In this document: positions 32,863 to 42,171 of the stretch, in pieces
Position numbering within the stretch: the first letter of the stretch is position 1
Layout: each line of letters opens with the position of its first letter
From: Planctomycetota bacterium
Lineage (GTDB): Bacteria > Planctomycetota > UBA8742 > UBA2392
Reading direction: 5' to 3'
Assembly: GCA_015075515.1 (NCBI GenBank)
Contig: JABTUE010000003.1
Coordinates: 248,001-312,000, forward strand
Length of the DNA stretch: 64,000 nucleotides
Made by a program: the position numbers and the translations under genes
Notes under the pieces: generated by a model
Told to the model about the DNA's origin: nothing
The model's database searches: none
The model's input: only the letters and a program-made list of their open reading frames with translations

Positions 32863-34896
32863 ATGGCACTGGTCACAATTGATGGCGTTTCTGTGCATTT
32901 TGGCGGCCCCACGCTGCTCAATGCCGTCACACTCGACATTGAGCCCGGCCACAAGATCGGCCTGATTGGCCAGAACGGCACCGGCAAATCCACACTGCTG
33001 AAGCTGATTGTCGGCGAAGCCGAGCCCACGGATGGCCGCATCATCCGCCAGCGCGGCCTGAACGTGGCCTACCAGGCCCAGGAACTGCGGTACGAACCCG
33101 GCGCCACGGCCTTTGAGGAAATGCGGCGCGTATTCACCCAGGATCTGCAGCGCCAGCAACGCATGCACGAGATCGAAGAGGCGCTGGCCACGGCGCCGGC
33201 CACCGAACGCCCGGCGCTGCTGGCGCACTATGAAAAGCTCCAGGCCGAACACGACGCCCGCAGCGGCTATGACGTGGACCGGCGGATCGAGACCGTGCTG
33301 ACCGGTCTTGGGTTGCCCGAAAAAGCATGGTCGCAGCCGATCGCCAGCTTCAGCGGCGGCGAGCGCAACATCATCGGGCTTGCGCGCATTGTGCTGCAGG
33401 AACCCGAGCTGATGCTGCTGGACGAACCCAGCAACCACCTGGACATGGAGGGCATCGAGTGGTTCATCGGCTTTCTGCGCCAGACCCGCGCGGCGGTGGT
33501 CATGGTCAGCCACAACCGCCACCTGCTGGACGCAACGGTGGACAACATCTGGGAACTGCACGGCCGCAAGATCACCTCCTGGACCGGCAACTACAGCGAC
33601 TTTGCGCGCCAGAAGCAGGAAGCCCTGGCACTGCAGGAACGCCAGTACAAAGCCCAGCAAAGACTGATCAAGCGCATCCAGTTTCAGGCGCGCCGGCTGC
33701 TGGACATGGCGCGGGCTTATGACGACCCGGGCCAGGCCAAACGCGCCAAGGCGATGCTGATGCGCATTGAGCAGATGGACAAAGTGGAAGCCCCGGACAC
33801 AACCGAACACCGCTTTCACGCGAACCTGAGCGGAGCATCAAGACACGGACACATCGCGCTGGAGGTGGCGGGTGTAACCATCGAAGTTGGGGGCGTGAAG
33901 GATGCCCAATCTCCAACCTCCGGCCTCCAGTCTCGCACGCTGTTGGATTCCGCCAATCTCGAAATTCACTTTGGCCAGCGCGTTGCCCTGGTCGGCCCCA
34001 ACGGATCGGGCAAGACGACGCTGTTCAACGCGATTCTGCGCCACGCCAGTTGGGACAACCCCGACGTGGACGTGCAGGAAGGACCGTTTCACATCAGGGG
34101 CCGGCTGCGCGTGGGCAAAAGCGCCAAGGTGGGCGACTACAGCCAGATCCACGACCACCGGCTGCCCCACAACGAAACGCTGATTACCTGGCTGATGAAC
34201 GTGACGGGTTTGCGCTTTGAGCCCGCGGCGGCGCTGCTGCATCGCTTTCTGTTCTCGCGCGACGACCTGGAACGGCCGATCGGCACGCTCAGCGGCGGCG
34301 AGAAATCACGCCTGCAACTGGCGCGACTGGTGCACGAAAAAGTCAGCTTCCTGATGCTGGACGAACCCACCAACCACCTGGACATCCAGGCCTGCGAGCA
34401 ACTGGAAGAAATGCTCGAAGATTACGAAGGCACGCTGCTGGTGATCAGCCACGACCGCTACTTTCTGGACAAGCTGGTTAACCGCGTCGTGGAACTGAAA
34501 GACCGCAAGCTGGTCGTGCACGAGGGAAGCTTTGCCGACTGGTGGCAGCAGCGCCACCAGCAGGCCGTGGAAGGCCGCAAGGGCGCACTGCAGCTTCACA
34601 GCCAGGCCCAGGCTCACGAACAATCCGCCGGCGCCGCCGCCCGCGAGGCCCAGAAGGCACGCCAACGCGAGCAGCATAAACTGCGCACGCAACTGAAAGC
34701 GATTGAGGGCAAAATCGAACGGCTCGAAGCCCGACAGAAAGAGCTTGAAGCCAAACTCGCCGAAGCCTTCAGCGCCCAGGGAACCCAAAGCGCCAAAGAA
34801 GCGGCCCGGATTCACGCCGAATTCGAAAGCGTGCGCGGTGAAATCGCCGGCCTGACCAGAGAATGGGAGGCCCTGGCCGAATCCGTGGATGGGTAG
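32863..34896 (+). CDS. ABC-F family ATPase (Uup/EttA-like)
   Basis: Soluble protein of 677 residues with two ABC domains and no membrane segment. Domain 1: GQNGTGKST, SFSGGERN and LDEPSNHLD. Domain 2: GPNGSGKTT, LSGGEKSR and LDEPTNHLD. The linker between them is Arg/Lys/Gln-rich, as in ribosome-acting ABC-F proteins, and the C-terminus (about 560-675) is a charged coiled coil like that of Uup. It probably acts on the ribosome in translation. Near residue 345 an in-frame stretch of degenerate 7-base repeats (33906-33933) encodes a Ser/Gln/Thr-rich insert just before the second ATPase domain. It is divergent from the selenoprotein operon. Confidence 0.92.
   Translation: MALVTIDGVSVHFGGPTLLNAVTLDIEPGHKIGLIGQNGTGKSTLLKLIVGEAEPTDGRIIRQRGLNVAYQAQELRYEPGATAFEEMRRVFTQDLQRQQRMHEIEEALATAPATERPALLAHYEKLQAEHDARSGYDVDRRIETVLTGLGLPEKAWSQPIASFSGGERNIIGLARIVLQEPELMLLDEPSNHLDMEGIEWFIGFLRQTRAAVVMVSHNRHLLDATVDNIWELHGRKITSWTGNYSDFARQKQEALALQERQYKAQQRLIKRIQFQARRLLDMARAYDDPGQAKRAKAMLMRIEQMDKVEAPDTTEHRFHANLSGASRHGHIALEVAGVTIEVGGVKDAQSPTSGLQSRTLLDSANLEIHFGQRVALVGPNGSGKTTLFNAILRHASWDNPDVDVQEGPFHIRGRLRVGKSAKVGDYSQIHDHRLPHNETLITWLMNVTGLRFEPAAALLHRFLFSRDDLERPIGTLSGGEKSRLQLARLVHEKVSFLMLDEPTNHLDIQACEQLEEMLEDYEGTLLVISHDRYFLDKLVNRVVELKDRKLVVHEGSFADWWQQRHQQAVEGRKGALQLHSQAQAHEQSAGAAAREAQKARQREQHKLRTQLKAIEGKIERLEARQKELEAKLAEAFSAQGTQSAKEAARIHAEFESVRGEIAGLTREWEALAESVDG
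33906..33933 (+). repeat. Heptanucleotide tandem repeat inside a gene, copy B
   Basis: Four 7-base units, CCAATCT-CCAACCT-CCGGCCT-CCAGTCT, lie within the ABC-F gene between its two ATPase domains. With flanking bases they keep the reading frame and encode a short polar insert (QSPTSGLQS). Confidence 0.75.
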
Positions 34897-34954
34897 CACC
34901 ACACGTTTCGTCGCAACAGGTCAAGGCCCGGCCTGCCACGCCGGACTCACAAGG

Positions 34955-36094
34955 CTACTTCACGACTTCGGCAATGCGGTCGCGCCACGTCTGGGGCAGG
35001 GCGCTGACGGGGCGCAGATAGCCCATGCCTTCCATGGTGTCGCTGTCGTGAATCGCCTCCGTGGGCACGGCCTGGAGCTCCCAGCGCGCGTTGACAGCAG
35101 TACCGCCGCTGTTGCCGGCACTGATCAGGCAGTCGCTCTTGAGCCACACCAGGCGGCCCTTGCGCTCGACAAACCCGCTGACAACGCCGCGCGTCAAACT
35201 GATGCTGCACAGCGTGCGCGCGCCGCCGATCGCCGGGTAACCCAGGCAGCGCAGGTCGTCATCCAGTTCCGGATCGGCCTTGGCCAGGGGCAGCCACGTG
35301 AACTGCGGCTTATCAACCGGTTTGCCGTCCATGTCGGCCACAATCTGCACCAGCGCCAGGTCCAGCGCCGAGTCGGATTCCACCAGTTTTGCCAGATGGG
35401 TCTGCTGGGCCACGCGCCGAGGGCTTTGTGTAAAGCTGACGTAGATGCCCTCTTTGACCGGCGTTTTGTCTTCGCCCTCCAGCACATGCAGGCAGGTCAG
35501 GATCAGCCCGCCCGGCGTCACCACCGTGCCGCTTCCGGTACCCCAGTCCGTGTCCAGCCGCACACAGGAATCTATCGCGCGCTCTTTGGGCGAAAGACCC
35601 GCCATAGCCCGAAACGGCACCTGAACGCCGGGCACTCGCAGGGGCGGGTTGTCAAAGGCCAGCGTCAGCTTGAACGTGACTTCTTCGTCGGCCTCAGGGC
35701 TCAGTGTTCCGGCATACACCCACCACTTGCCGGGCTTGAGCGGCGGTTCGGTATCTTCGGCCAGACGCAGTGTTTCGTTGACCCGGCCGGTCATGCTTTC
35801 GGCCACGACACGCTCGGACAGGTCGTCGTAATCCTTGGCCTTGCGGCCGCGCACAAGCAGCATGTCAATGTCGGCGTTGGCGTCGGAAACAACCAGATAC
35901 AATGCCTTGGCCTCGCGCGGCACCTCGAACACAAAGCCCTGAAGGATGGCCGTATCGGCGGGCAACGTGACTTCCGCGGCCACGCCAGGCTTGAGATCAA
36001 GAACAGTGTCCGCCAGTTTGACCGCCGCAACGTCGGTGTCCTGCAGGAACAACAAGGCACCGGCGACAACAAGACCCAGAACGTAGGTACGCAT
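34955..36094 (-). CDS. Secreted trypsin-like serine protease
   Basis: Protein of 379 residues with a signal peptide (about 1-17), an N-terminal beta domain resembling pre-peptidase modules (about 30-160) and a trypsin-like domain (about 165-375). The triad is intact: GGLILTCLHVLEG (His), SALDLALVQI (Asp) and SAGNSGGTAV (Ser). There is no PDZ domain, unlike the three HtrA-like proteins near 4-8 kb. The ATG at 36094 has GGGAGAAACC upstream. It lies convergent to the ABC-F gene with a 58-base gap and no clear terminator. Substrate is unknown; it should act in the periplasm or outside the cell. Confidence 0.88.
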   Translation of the reverse strand: MRTYVLGLVVAGALLFLQDTDVAAVKLADTVLDLKPGVAAEVTLPADTAILQGFVFEVPREAKALYLVVSDANADIDMLLVRGRKAKDYDDLSERVVAESMTGRVNETLRLAEDTEPPLKPGKWWVYAGTLSPEADEEVTFKLTLAFDNPPLRVPGVQVPFRAMAGLSPKERAIDSCVRLDTDWGTGSGTVVTPGGLILTCLHVLEGEDKTPVKEGIYVSFTQSPRRVAQQTHLAKLVESDSALDLALVQIVADMDGKPVDKPQFTWLPLAKADPELDDDLRCLGYPAIGGARTLCSISLTRGVVSGFVERKGRLVWLKSDCLISAGNSGGTAVNARWELQAVPTEAIHDSDTMEGMGYLRPVSALPQTWRDRIAEVVK

Positions 36095-36154
36095 GGTTTC
36101 TCCCGCCAGCACGATAGAAACCGGTACACGGGAAACTCAATCCGGCGCAGAACA

Positions 36155-36181
36155 AACGACCCCCGCTTTGCGGGGGTCGTT
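36155..36181 (-). terminator. Rho-independent terminator
   Basis: AACGACCCCCGC/GCGGGGGTCGTT is a perfect 12-bp stem with a 3-base loop. On the minus strand it is followed by TGTT and lies just after the lipoprotein gene stop at 36199. Confidence 0.82.
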
Positions 36182-36198
36182 CCTGACCTGGGTGCCGT

Positions 36199-37377
36199 CT
36201 ACGGGTCAATGCGCACGATGCGGTCGTTCAGCTTGTCGCAGAAATACAGTTTGCCGTCGGGGCCAAACGCCAGACCAGTCACGGCATTGGCGCCAAGGCC
36301 GGTGTCCAGCCAGTTCAGACGGTTTCCGTTGAAATCAAAGGCGTGGATGATGCCTGTGGCGTAATCCGAAACAAACAACATGCCCTGGTGGAACTCCAGG
36401 CCCGCGGGTGTGGTCAGAAAACTGCCAGGGGGTACCAGGCTGGTCACACTGGCGCCGGCCACGCGCCAGGCCGTACCGTCACCGCTGTGGCACACCGCCG
36501 AGGCAGGCGTGCCGCCGGTGGATGGGTCAAGCACCGCAATCCGGCCGTTGCCACTGTCGGCCACATACAGCTTGTTGGTGGCGGTGCTGAAGTACATGTG
36601 GCTTGGCACGCCCGCCACCGTGGCAATCGCGTCTTCGGCGTAGTGCCAGCGCTCACCGTCACTGTGGTTGTCGTAGCCCGCCAGGTGATCCACCTTGAAG
36701 TCATAGCGCGTCAGGCACACCTTGGGCGTGCCCGACGCCACGGTGTTGTAGGCCTCGCCCACGACCCAGAACACGTTGCCGGCTTCGTGACAGATGCCCT
36801 TGGCAAAACGGGTGGAATGCAGCATGTCCAGATGCGAACCCAGGCCCATCGGCGCGGCGCCGGGCGGATAGTGGCCGATCACGTTGCGATCCAGTGACCA
36901 CAGCGTGGGGCCCATGAAGTTGTCGCCGGTGCGGGTTGCGTCCTGGGCCGTGGCAAAGGTCCAGCCATTGCCGACGGTCGAGGTGTTGGCGCCCATCGCA
37001 ATGCCGAAGCCATTGGCAAAAAAGTGGCCCCAGTTGCCGTCGTTGGCGCTGTTGATGCGCTCGCCGGTAATCGTTGCGGCAGCCACATTGTCCCAGATCA
37101 CCAGGCTCTGGTCGCCACGGCTTACAATCCACAGTTCACCCGGCGTCACCGGCGAAAAGGCCAGATCCGACGGGTCGCTTAATGCAAGTCCGGGCGCAGT
37201 CAGCGCCGTAAAGGTAACGGACGAAGGCGAATGGTCGCCGGTACCAAGCTGGGGCGCGGGCGGAGGGGGCGGGTTTGAACCACCGGAACCGCCGGAACTT
37301 CCGCCGCCTCCGCCACAACCGGCCAGTACAAACGCCAACGCGGCGGCGGCCGACGCCACCACTGTCTTGCGAAGCAT
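36199..37377 (-). CDS. Lipoprotein with NHL/beta-propeller-like repeats
   Basis: Protein of 392 residues with a lipobox LAGC (Cys20) after a hydrophobic signal, then a Gly/Ser/Pro-rich spacer (about 21-45). The mature domain has repeated blades such as NKLYVADSGNGRIAVLDPST and GLAFGPDGKLYFCDKLNDR, the pattern of NHL or SMP-30-like beta-propellers. It is probably a surface or periplasmic binding protein. GAGGAG precedes the ATG at 37377. A terminator follows directly, so it is a single-gene unit. It is divergent from sfsA across 197 bases. Confidence 0.85.
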   Translation of the reverse strand: MLRKTVVASAAAALAFVLAGCGGGGGSSGGSGGSNPPPPPAPQLGTGDHSPSSVTFTALTAPGLALSDPSDLAFSPVTPGELWIVSRGDQSLVIWDNVAAATITGERINSANDGNWGHFFANGFGIAMGANTSTVGNGWTFATAQDATRTGDNFMGPTLWSLDRNVIGHYPPGAAPMGLGSHLDMLHSTRFAKGICHEAGNVFWVVGEAYNTVASGTPKVCLTRYDFKVDHLAGYDNHSDGERWHYAEDAIATVAGVPSHMYFSTATNKLYVADSGNGRIAVLDPSTGGTPASAVCHSGDGTAWRVAGASVTSLVPPGSFLTTPAGLEFHQGMLFVSDYATGIIHAFDFNGNRLNWLDTGLGANAVTGLAFGPDGKLYFCDKLNDRIVRIDP

Positions 37378-37540
37378 GTGCGCTCCTCGGTCCTTCTGTT
37401 TCCGCACCTGCGCCGCCTGGCGGCGCGCCCCGGTAGAGCTGTGCGCCGGCCCAGCGGATACTGCAACAACGGTAGCCGTGGCGCCGGGTTCGCCCAAGAC
37501 AAAAGCATGACGCAGCGCCCAACAACATGTGGCACGGCGC

Positions 37541-37568
37541 TTGATTCCACCCTTCATCGCGCGACAAT
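37541..37568 (+). promoter_or_regulatory. Candidate promoter for a leaderless sfsA transcript
   Basis: TTGATT (37541-37546), 16 bases, GACAAT (37563-37568), then only six bases to the ATG at 37575. Transcription would begin at or next to the start codon. No Shine-Dalgarno sequence is present. Confidence 0.45.
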
Positions 37569-37574
37569 CCGCCC

Positions 37575-38342
37575 ATGTTCTTTTCCTACCAGCTTCCCGT
37601 CGTGCAAGGCACACTGTTGGCCCGCAATAAACGGTTTCTGGCCGACGTGCGTCTGCAATCCGGCAGCATTGTTACAGCCCTGTGCGCCAACACCGGCAGC
37701 ATGAAAACCTGCAACGAACCCGGCCGCCCGGTGCTGCTGACCGACAAAGGCGACGGCGCGGGCAAATACCGCCACCTGTGGGAGTCCATCCACATGGGCC
37801 AAAGCTGGGTCAACGTCAACACCGGTCTGCCCAACCGCGCCGTGGAGCAACTGGTGCTGCAGGACGCGATCAAGGAATTGGCCGGCTGGCCTTACCTGCG
37901 GCGCGAGGTGAAGTACGGCCGCGACGGCAAAAGCCGCATTGACCTGCTGTTGACCGGCACCCCGCCGCCCAAAAAGCGCAAGAAGGATCCTGATCCTGTG
38001 CCGCGCTGCCGCCATGACGGCCGGCCTGACTGCTACGTGGAAGTAAAAAACACCAGCATGAAGGCAGGCGAACATTCCGTGTTTCCCGACGCCGTCACCG
38101 AGCGCGGCCAGAAGCACCTGGTTGAGTTGACGGCGCTGGCGCGCAAGGGCACCGGCGCGGCGATGGTCTACTTCTGCGGCCGCACCGACACCAACGCCTT
38201 TCGCCCCGCCGACGAAATTGACCCCGAGTACGGCCGCCTGCTGCGCAAAGCCGCCGGGGCCGGGGTTCTGATTCTGCCGCTGCGGGTAGAGTTCAACGAA
38301 ACCGGCTGGCGCCCGGCCGATTTGCTGCCGGTTGAGCTTTGA
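37575..38342 (+). CDS. sfsA: SfsA family protein (sugar fermentation stimulation protein A)
   Basis: Protein of 255 residues with the SfsA layout: an N-terminal OB-like domain (RNKRFLADVRL, CANTGSM) and a C-terminal PD-(D/E)XK-like domain with the conserved CYVEVKNTSM and FPDAVTERGQKHLVEL blocks. SfsA is a putative nucleic-acid-binding protein whose molecular role is not settled. A Lys/Pro-rich insertion (PPPKKRKKDPDP, about 135-147) separates two conserved parts and is longer than in typical members. It appears monocistronic and ends one base before the convergent oxidoreductase gene. Confidence 0.93.
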   Translation: MFFSYQLPVVQGTLLARNKRFLADVRLQSGSIVTALCANTGSMKTCNEPGRPVLLTDKGDGAGKYRHLWESIHMGQSWVNVNTGLPNRAVEQLVLQDAIKELAGWPYLRREVKYGRDGKSRIDLLLTGTPPPKKRKKDPDPVPRCRHDGRPDCYVEVKNTSMKAGEHSVFPDAVTERGQKHLVELTALARKGTGAAMVYFCGRTDTNAFRPADEIDPEYGRLLRKAAGAGVLILPLRVEFNETGWRPADLLPVEL

Positions 38343-39839
38343 TCACGCCGGGTCGGTTTCGGCACGCACGCGGCGGATCAGGTTTTCGTCACCAAGCACC
38401 GAAGCCGCCACGGCAAAGCCCGTCACGCAGGCACCCAGCACACCGGGGGTACCCGTGCCGGCGCCGGTAACCCACAACCCGTGATAGCGCGTGCGGCGCC
38501 GCACGCCGTTGATGCCCTGAGAATCCACCGACGGTTCCAGACCGTACAATCCGCCGCCCGGGTAGTTCACGTAGTCACGGATGGTCAGCGGCGTCGAGGC
38601 TTCGACAACCGTCAGGCGCCCGCGCAAGCCGGGCAGACGATCGTCAAGCATGGCCATGACGTTGGCCGTAAGGCGCTGCTTCAGCCCGGCATAGCCGGTA
38701 TCGCGCCGCGCGGTACGTGTTCCGTGCCAGGGCGCGAACCAGTCGGCGGCGGCGGAACTCATGGCGGTGAACGTCTGCACACCGTCGGCGGGCGGCGAAA
38801 AATTCACAATCGCATCGGTCGGCCCCTCCGGCGTGGGGCGATAGAAGCAGTCCGGGTCATCCTCGCGCAGCAGATAGTGATTGCGCCCGGCATATTCGCC
38901 CAGGTCTCCCTTTACCACACCGTAAACACAAAACAGGCCGACACATTCGGGCGCTCGCTCCAGGCGCGCGCGCAGGCCTGAACGCCAGGCGTCGGGGGGC
39001 ATCAGCCCCAGCGCCGCGCGCGGGTGCAGGGCCAGAATCACCCCGGGCGCGTGCAGCACTTCGCCGCCGGCCAGCTCGACGCCGGAAGCGCGATCACCCG
39101 AGACCAGTACGCGAGCCACAGGCGCGCGCGTGCGCAGTTCGCCACCCAGTTCGCGCAACCGCGCAACCAGCCGCGACGTGATCGCGTCGCCGCCACCAAT
39201 CACATAGTGCGGGCCTTCCACCGCGCTGCCGATCACCGCCGCGTGAATCGCCAGCGGCGCACGCGCCGAGGGCGCGCCGTACAGACTGCTTTGCGCCAGC
39301 AGCAGCGAGCGCAGGCGCCGCGACACGCCAAGTTTTTCAAGCAGCGCGGCCACCGTCACTTCGTGCGGGGCCCTGTCGTAGGCGCCGGGCGCGTCGGCAT
39401 CCAGCGAATGCCAGGTCAGCGAACGTTCCACAGCCTGCATGCGCGCCACAAAGGCGTCCACCGCCGCGCCTTCGCCGGGGCAGGCCTGCTTCAGGTTGCG
39501 CGCCAGCGCGTCCCAGCCCACCGGCACGGCGAAATCGCCCGAAGGCAGACTGACGCGGTCAAAGCACTCGCTGTCCAGCGGTCTGACCGGCACGTCCACG
39601 CCCAGATACCGGAACAGCCGCCACATGGTCTGGCCGGGCCGGAGCGACCCCACGTAATGCACGCCCACATCAAACCGCACCTTGCCGCCGTGCGGACCGC
39701 GACGCTGGAACATCTGCATGCAGCCGCCGGGCACCACATGCGACTCCAGCACCAGCACGCGACGGCCGTGCTGCGCCAGCACAATCGCGGCGCTCAGCCC
39801 GCTGATGCCGCTGCCGACAATGATGGTGTCCGCGGCCAT
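38343..39839 (-). CDS. CrtI/RetSat-like FAD-dependent oxidoreductase
   Basis: Protein of 498 residues of the phytoene desaturase/retinol saturase superfamily. The N-terminal FAD-binding motif is VGSGISGLSAAIVLAQHG, followed by LESHVVPGGC. The C-terminal block GLYGLEPSV and GLWVTGAGTGTPGVLGA is the family's second FAD contact. Such enzymes desaturate, saturate or isomerise polyenes. It is the last gene of the minus-strand operon fabG-ketosynthase-oxidoreductase (gaps of 3 and 6 bases), so the substrate is more likely a chain made by the adjacent fatty-acid/polyketide-like enzymes than a carotenoid; no phytoene synthase is near. Confidence 0.85.
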   Translation of the reverse strand: MAADTIIVGSGISGLSAAIVLAQHGRRVLVLESHVVPGGCMQMFQRRGPHGGKVRFDVGVHYVGSLRPGQTMWRLFRYLGVDVPVRPLDSECFDRVSLPSGDFAVPVGWDALARNLKQACPGEGAAVDAFVARMQAVERSLTWHSLDADAPGAYDRAPHEVTVAALLEKLGVSRRLRSLLLAQSSLYGAPSARAPLAIHAAVIGSAVEGPHYVIGGGDAITSRLVARLRELGGELRTRAPVARVLVSGDRASGVELAGGEVLHAPGVILALHPRAALGLMPPDAWRSGLRARLERAPECVGLFCVYGVVKGDLGEYAGRNHYLLREDDPDCFYRPTPEGPTDAIVNFSPPADGVQTFTAMSSAAADWFAPWHGTRTARRDTGYAGLKQRLTANVMAMLDDRLPGLRGRLTVVEASTPLTIRDYVNYPGGGLYGLEPSVDSQGINGVRRRTRYHGLWVTGAGTGTPGVLGACVTGFAVAASVLGDENLIRRVRAETDPA

Positions 39840-39845
39840 GCCGGT

Positions 39846-41066
39846 TCACGAGACCGAAGAAAGGATGATCGCGGCGTTGGTGCCGCCAAAGCCGAAGCTG
39901 TTGACCAGCACATGGCGCAGCCTGCGTTCCAGTGTGTGGGGAACGACGTTGATTCTGGGCGCGCCGTCTTCCTGGGTCTCAAAGTTGATGTTCGGCGCGA
40001 TGAACCCGCCGCGCAGCATCAACGCCGAGTACAGGATTTCACTGGCACCGCTCATCCAGCACTCGTGGCCGGTCATGCTCTTGGTGCTGCTGACGGGTGT
40101 GTGCTCGCCGAACACGTCGCGGATCGCCCCGGCCTCCTTGGCGTCCCCCACCGGCGTGCTGGTGGCGTGGGCGTTGATGTAGTCAATCGCCCTTGCCTCC
40201 AGCCTGGCGTCGGCCAGCGCACCCAGCATCGCGCGCCGGGCACCGTCGCCACTGGGCAGGGTCAGGTGTTCGCCGTCGCTGGAAAAACCGTAACCCGCAA
40301 CTTCGACCAGCGCCTTGCCGCCGCGGGCACGAAGATGGCTTTCGCTTTCCAGAATCACCGCCGCCGCGCCGCCGCTGGGCACAAGTCCGTCACGCCCGCG
40401 GTCAAAGGGGCGGCTGGCCTGGTGCGGCGTGTCCACGCGCGTGCTGAAAGTGCCCAAGGCGTCAAAGCTGGCCATGGACTCCCAATTGATCTCCTGCATG
40501 CCGCCGGTGATCACCACGTCCTGCATGCCCGCCCGGATCAGCAGATAGCCCTGCCCCACGGCGTGCGCCCCGCTGGCGCAGGCCGCCGCCAGCGTCCAGT
40601 TCGCGCCCTGGGTACCGATCAGCGCGTTCAGGTTCATGCTGGCCGTGCTGTTCATGGCCTGGAAAATGTAGCCGCTGCCCAGTTGCTGGGTCGTTTTGTC
40701 ACGCCGCACCGCATCGGCGATTTCGACATTGGCCGCGCTGGTGCTGTCGTTGCCGATAATCAGCCCCGTGCGCGGGTTGCGAAGATTCGCCGCATCCAGA
40801 CCGGCCTGGGCAATCGCTTCCAGCGCTGCGCAGGCCTGCCATTGCGCGCTTTCGTGCATGGACTTGCGGGCCTTGCGGTCCAGACGCGCGCGGGGGTCAA
40901 AACCGCGGATTACCCCGGTCAGCGGCGAACGAAAACCCAGTTCGCGCCGGCGCGGATCCACCGTGATACCGCTTGTGCCCGCGCGCAATGATGTCTCAAT
41001 CCCGGCAAGCGTATTGCCAAGGCACGAAACAGCCGCAAGGCCGGTTATGAAGACGCGTTCGGTCAT
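39846..41066 (-). CDS. Beta-ketoacyl-ACP synthase, FabB-like
   Basis: Condensing enzyme of 406 residues, the same length as FabB of Escherichia coli. The active site is complete: Cys163 (LAAACASGAHAVG), His300 (INAHATSTP), Lys329 and His334 (STKSMTGHECWMSG). It elongates acyl-ACP chains with malonyl-ACP. It lies 3 bases after fabG and 6 before the oxidoreductase, in a minus-strand operon divergent from an ACP and two more ketosynthase-like genes. A role in a dedicated lipid or polyene pathway is more likely than housekeeping fatty-acid synthesis because of these partners and because fabD, fabH and fabZ are absent. Confidence 0.92.
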   Translation of the reverse strand: MTERVFITGLAAVSCLGNTLAGIETSLRAGTSGITVDPRRRELGFRSPLTGVIRGFDPRARLDRKARKSMHESAQWQACAALEAIAQAGLDAANLRNPRTGLIIGNDSTSAANVEIADAVRRDKTTQQLGSGYIFQAMNSTASMNLNALIGTQGANWTLAAACASGAHAVGQGYLLIRAGMQDVVITGGMQEINWESMASFDALGTFSTRVDTPHQASRPFDRGRDGLVPSGGAAAVILESESHLRARGGKALVEVAGYGFSSDGEHLTLPSGDGARRAMLGALADARLEARAIDYINAHATSTPVGDAKEAGAIRDVFGEHTPVSSTKSMTGHECWMSGASEILYSALMLRGGFIAPNINFETQEDGAPRINVVPHTLERRLRHVLVNSFGFGGTNAAIILSSVS

Positions 41067-41069
41067 GGG

Positions 41070-41795
41070 CTACATGTACATCCCGCCGTTGATCCCCAGC
41101 ACCTGGCCGGTGATGTAACCGGCCTCGCGCCCGGCCAGAAAACTCACCGCGGCCGCGACTTCGTCGGCCGTGCCGAAGCGACCCAGCGGCACCTGTTTGG
41201 CCAGTTCCTCTTTGGGCAGGTCTTTCACCATATCGGTTTCCACAAACCCGGGCGCAACCACGTTCACTGTCACTTTGCGGCTGGCGATCTCCTTGGCCAG
41301 GGCTTTGCAGGCGCCAATCAGGCCGGCCTTGCTGGCCGAATAGTTTACCTGTCCGGCGTTGCCGGCTTCGCCGCTGACACTTGAGATGGCAATGATCCGG
41401 CCGGAGCGCCGGCGCAGCATCGGGCGCAGGCATGGTTTGACGACGTTGAAGAAACCGCCCAGGTTGGTCTCAATCACCTGTCTCCACTCGTTGGCGGACA
41501 TCATGGCCATCAGGCCGTCCTTGGTAATGCCGGCGTTGCTCACGACAATTTCGGGGCCGCCCTCTTCCTCGATCATGGCTTCCAGCACATGGGCGCACTG
41601 CTCCCCGTCGGCCACGTTAAACTGCAATGCACGGGCGGATCCGCCGGCTTGGGTGATTTCAGCCACCAGTGACTGGGCGGCGTCCGTACTGCCGGCGTAG
41701 TTGACCCAGACGCGGCAGCCGTCACGGGCCAGACGCGCGGCAATGGCGCGGCCAATCCCCCTGGAGGCGCCGGTGACAAGCGCAATTGGGCTCAA
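41070..41795 (-). CDS. fabG: 3-oxoacyl-ACP reductase FabG-like
   Basis: Short-chain dehydrogenase/reductase of 241 residues. It has the NADPH-binding GASRGIGRAIAARL, the NAG motif (VVSNAGI), and the catalytic Ser139, Tyr152 and Lys156 (ISSVSGEAG, NYSASKAGL). It reduces 3-oxoacyl-ACP to 3-hydroxyacyl-ACP. The start is a TTG at 41795 with GGGAGAG upstream. It is the first gene of the minus-strand half of the cluster and is transcribed away from the ACP gene across 112 bases. Confidence 0.92.
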   Translation of the reverse strand: MSPIALVTGASRGIGRAIAARLARDGCRVWVNYAGSTDAAQSLVAEITQAGGSARALQFNVADGEQCAHVLEAMIEEEGGPEIVVSNAGITKDGLMAMMSANEWRQVIETNLGGFFNVVKPCLRPMLRRRSGRIIAISSVSGEAGNAGQVNYSASKAGLIGACKALAKEIASRKVTVNVVAPGFVETDMVKDLPKEELAKQVPLGRFGTADEVAAAVSFLAGREAGYITGQVLGINGGMYM

Positions 41796-41813
41796 AATGG
41801 ACTCTCCCGGTCG

Positions 41814-41842
41814 TTTGCGTGCGGAACAGAACAGCGTATATT
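41814..41842 (+). promoter_or_regulatory. Candidate promoter in the divergent cluster control region
   Basis: TTTGCG (41814-41819), 17 bases, TATATT (41837-41842), facing the ACP gene. A TAATAT on the opposite strand overlaps the same site, so both operons may start from this short AT-rich spot. Confidence 0.5.
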
Positions 41843-41907
41843 AGCCTGCGTCCGCGCCGCCAACAGGGCACGCGGCAGGTGGGGCCGTAACCCGCAGGGT
41901 CAGAACA

Positions 41908-42165
41908 TTGCAACCTCTGGTAGACGAACTGAAGCACCTGATCATCCATCACCTCAACCTTGAGGACGTAGACCCGGCCAGCGTCAGCCCTGACGAACCA
42001 CTGTTCGGCGGCGGGCTGGGCCTGGACAGCGTAGACGCGCTGGAACTGGTGATGCTGATGGAAACCACCTACGGCGCCAAGATCGAATCCTCAGAAACCG
42101 GTCGCAAAGCCTTTGCGTCGCTGAACACACTGGCCGGTTTCGTGCAGGAACACCGCAGGAAGTAG
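41908..42165 (+). CDS. Acyl carrier protein
   Basis: Protein of 85 residues with the four-helix ACP pattern and the phosphopantetheine attachment Ser41 in GLGLDSVDALEL. It carries the growing chain for the neighbouring ketosynthases and reductase. The start is a TTG at 41908 with CAGGGT about eight bases upstream. It lies 6 bases before the ketosynthase gene. The ACP differs from housekeeping AcpP in its longer, less acidic C-terminal helix (GFVQEHRRK), supporting a dedicated carrier. Confidence 0.9.
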   Translation: MQPLVDELKHLIIHHLNLEDVDPASVSPDEPLFGGGLGLDSVDALELVMLMETTYGAKIESSETGRKAFASLNTLAGFVQEHRRK

Positions 42166-42171
42166 CCCCGG

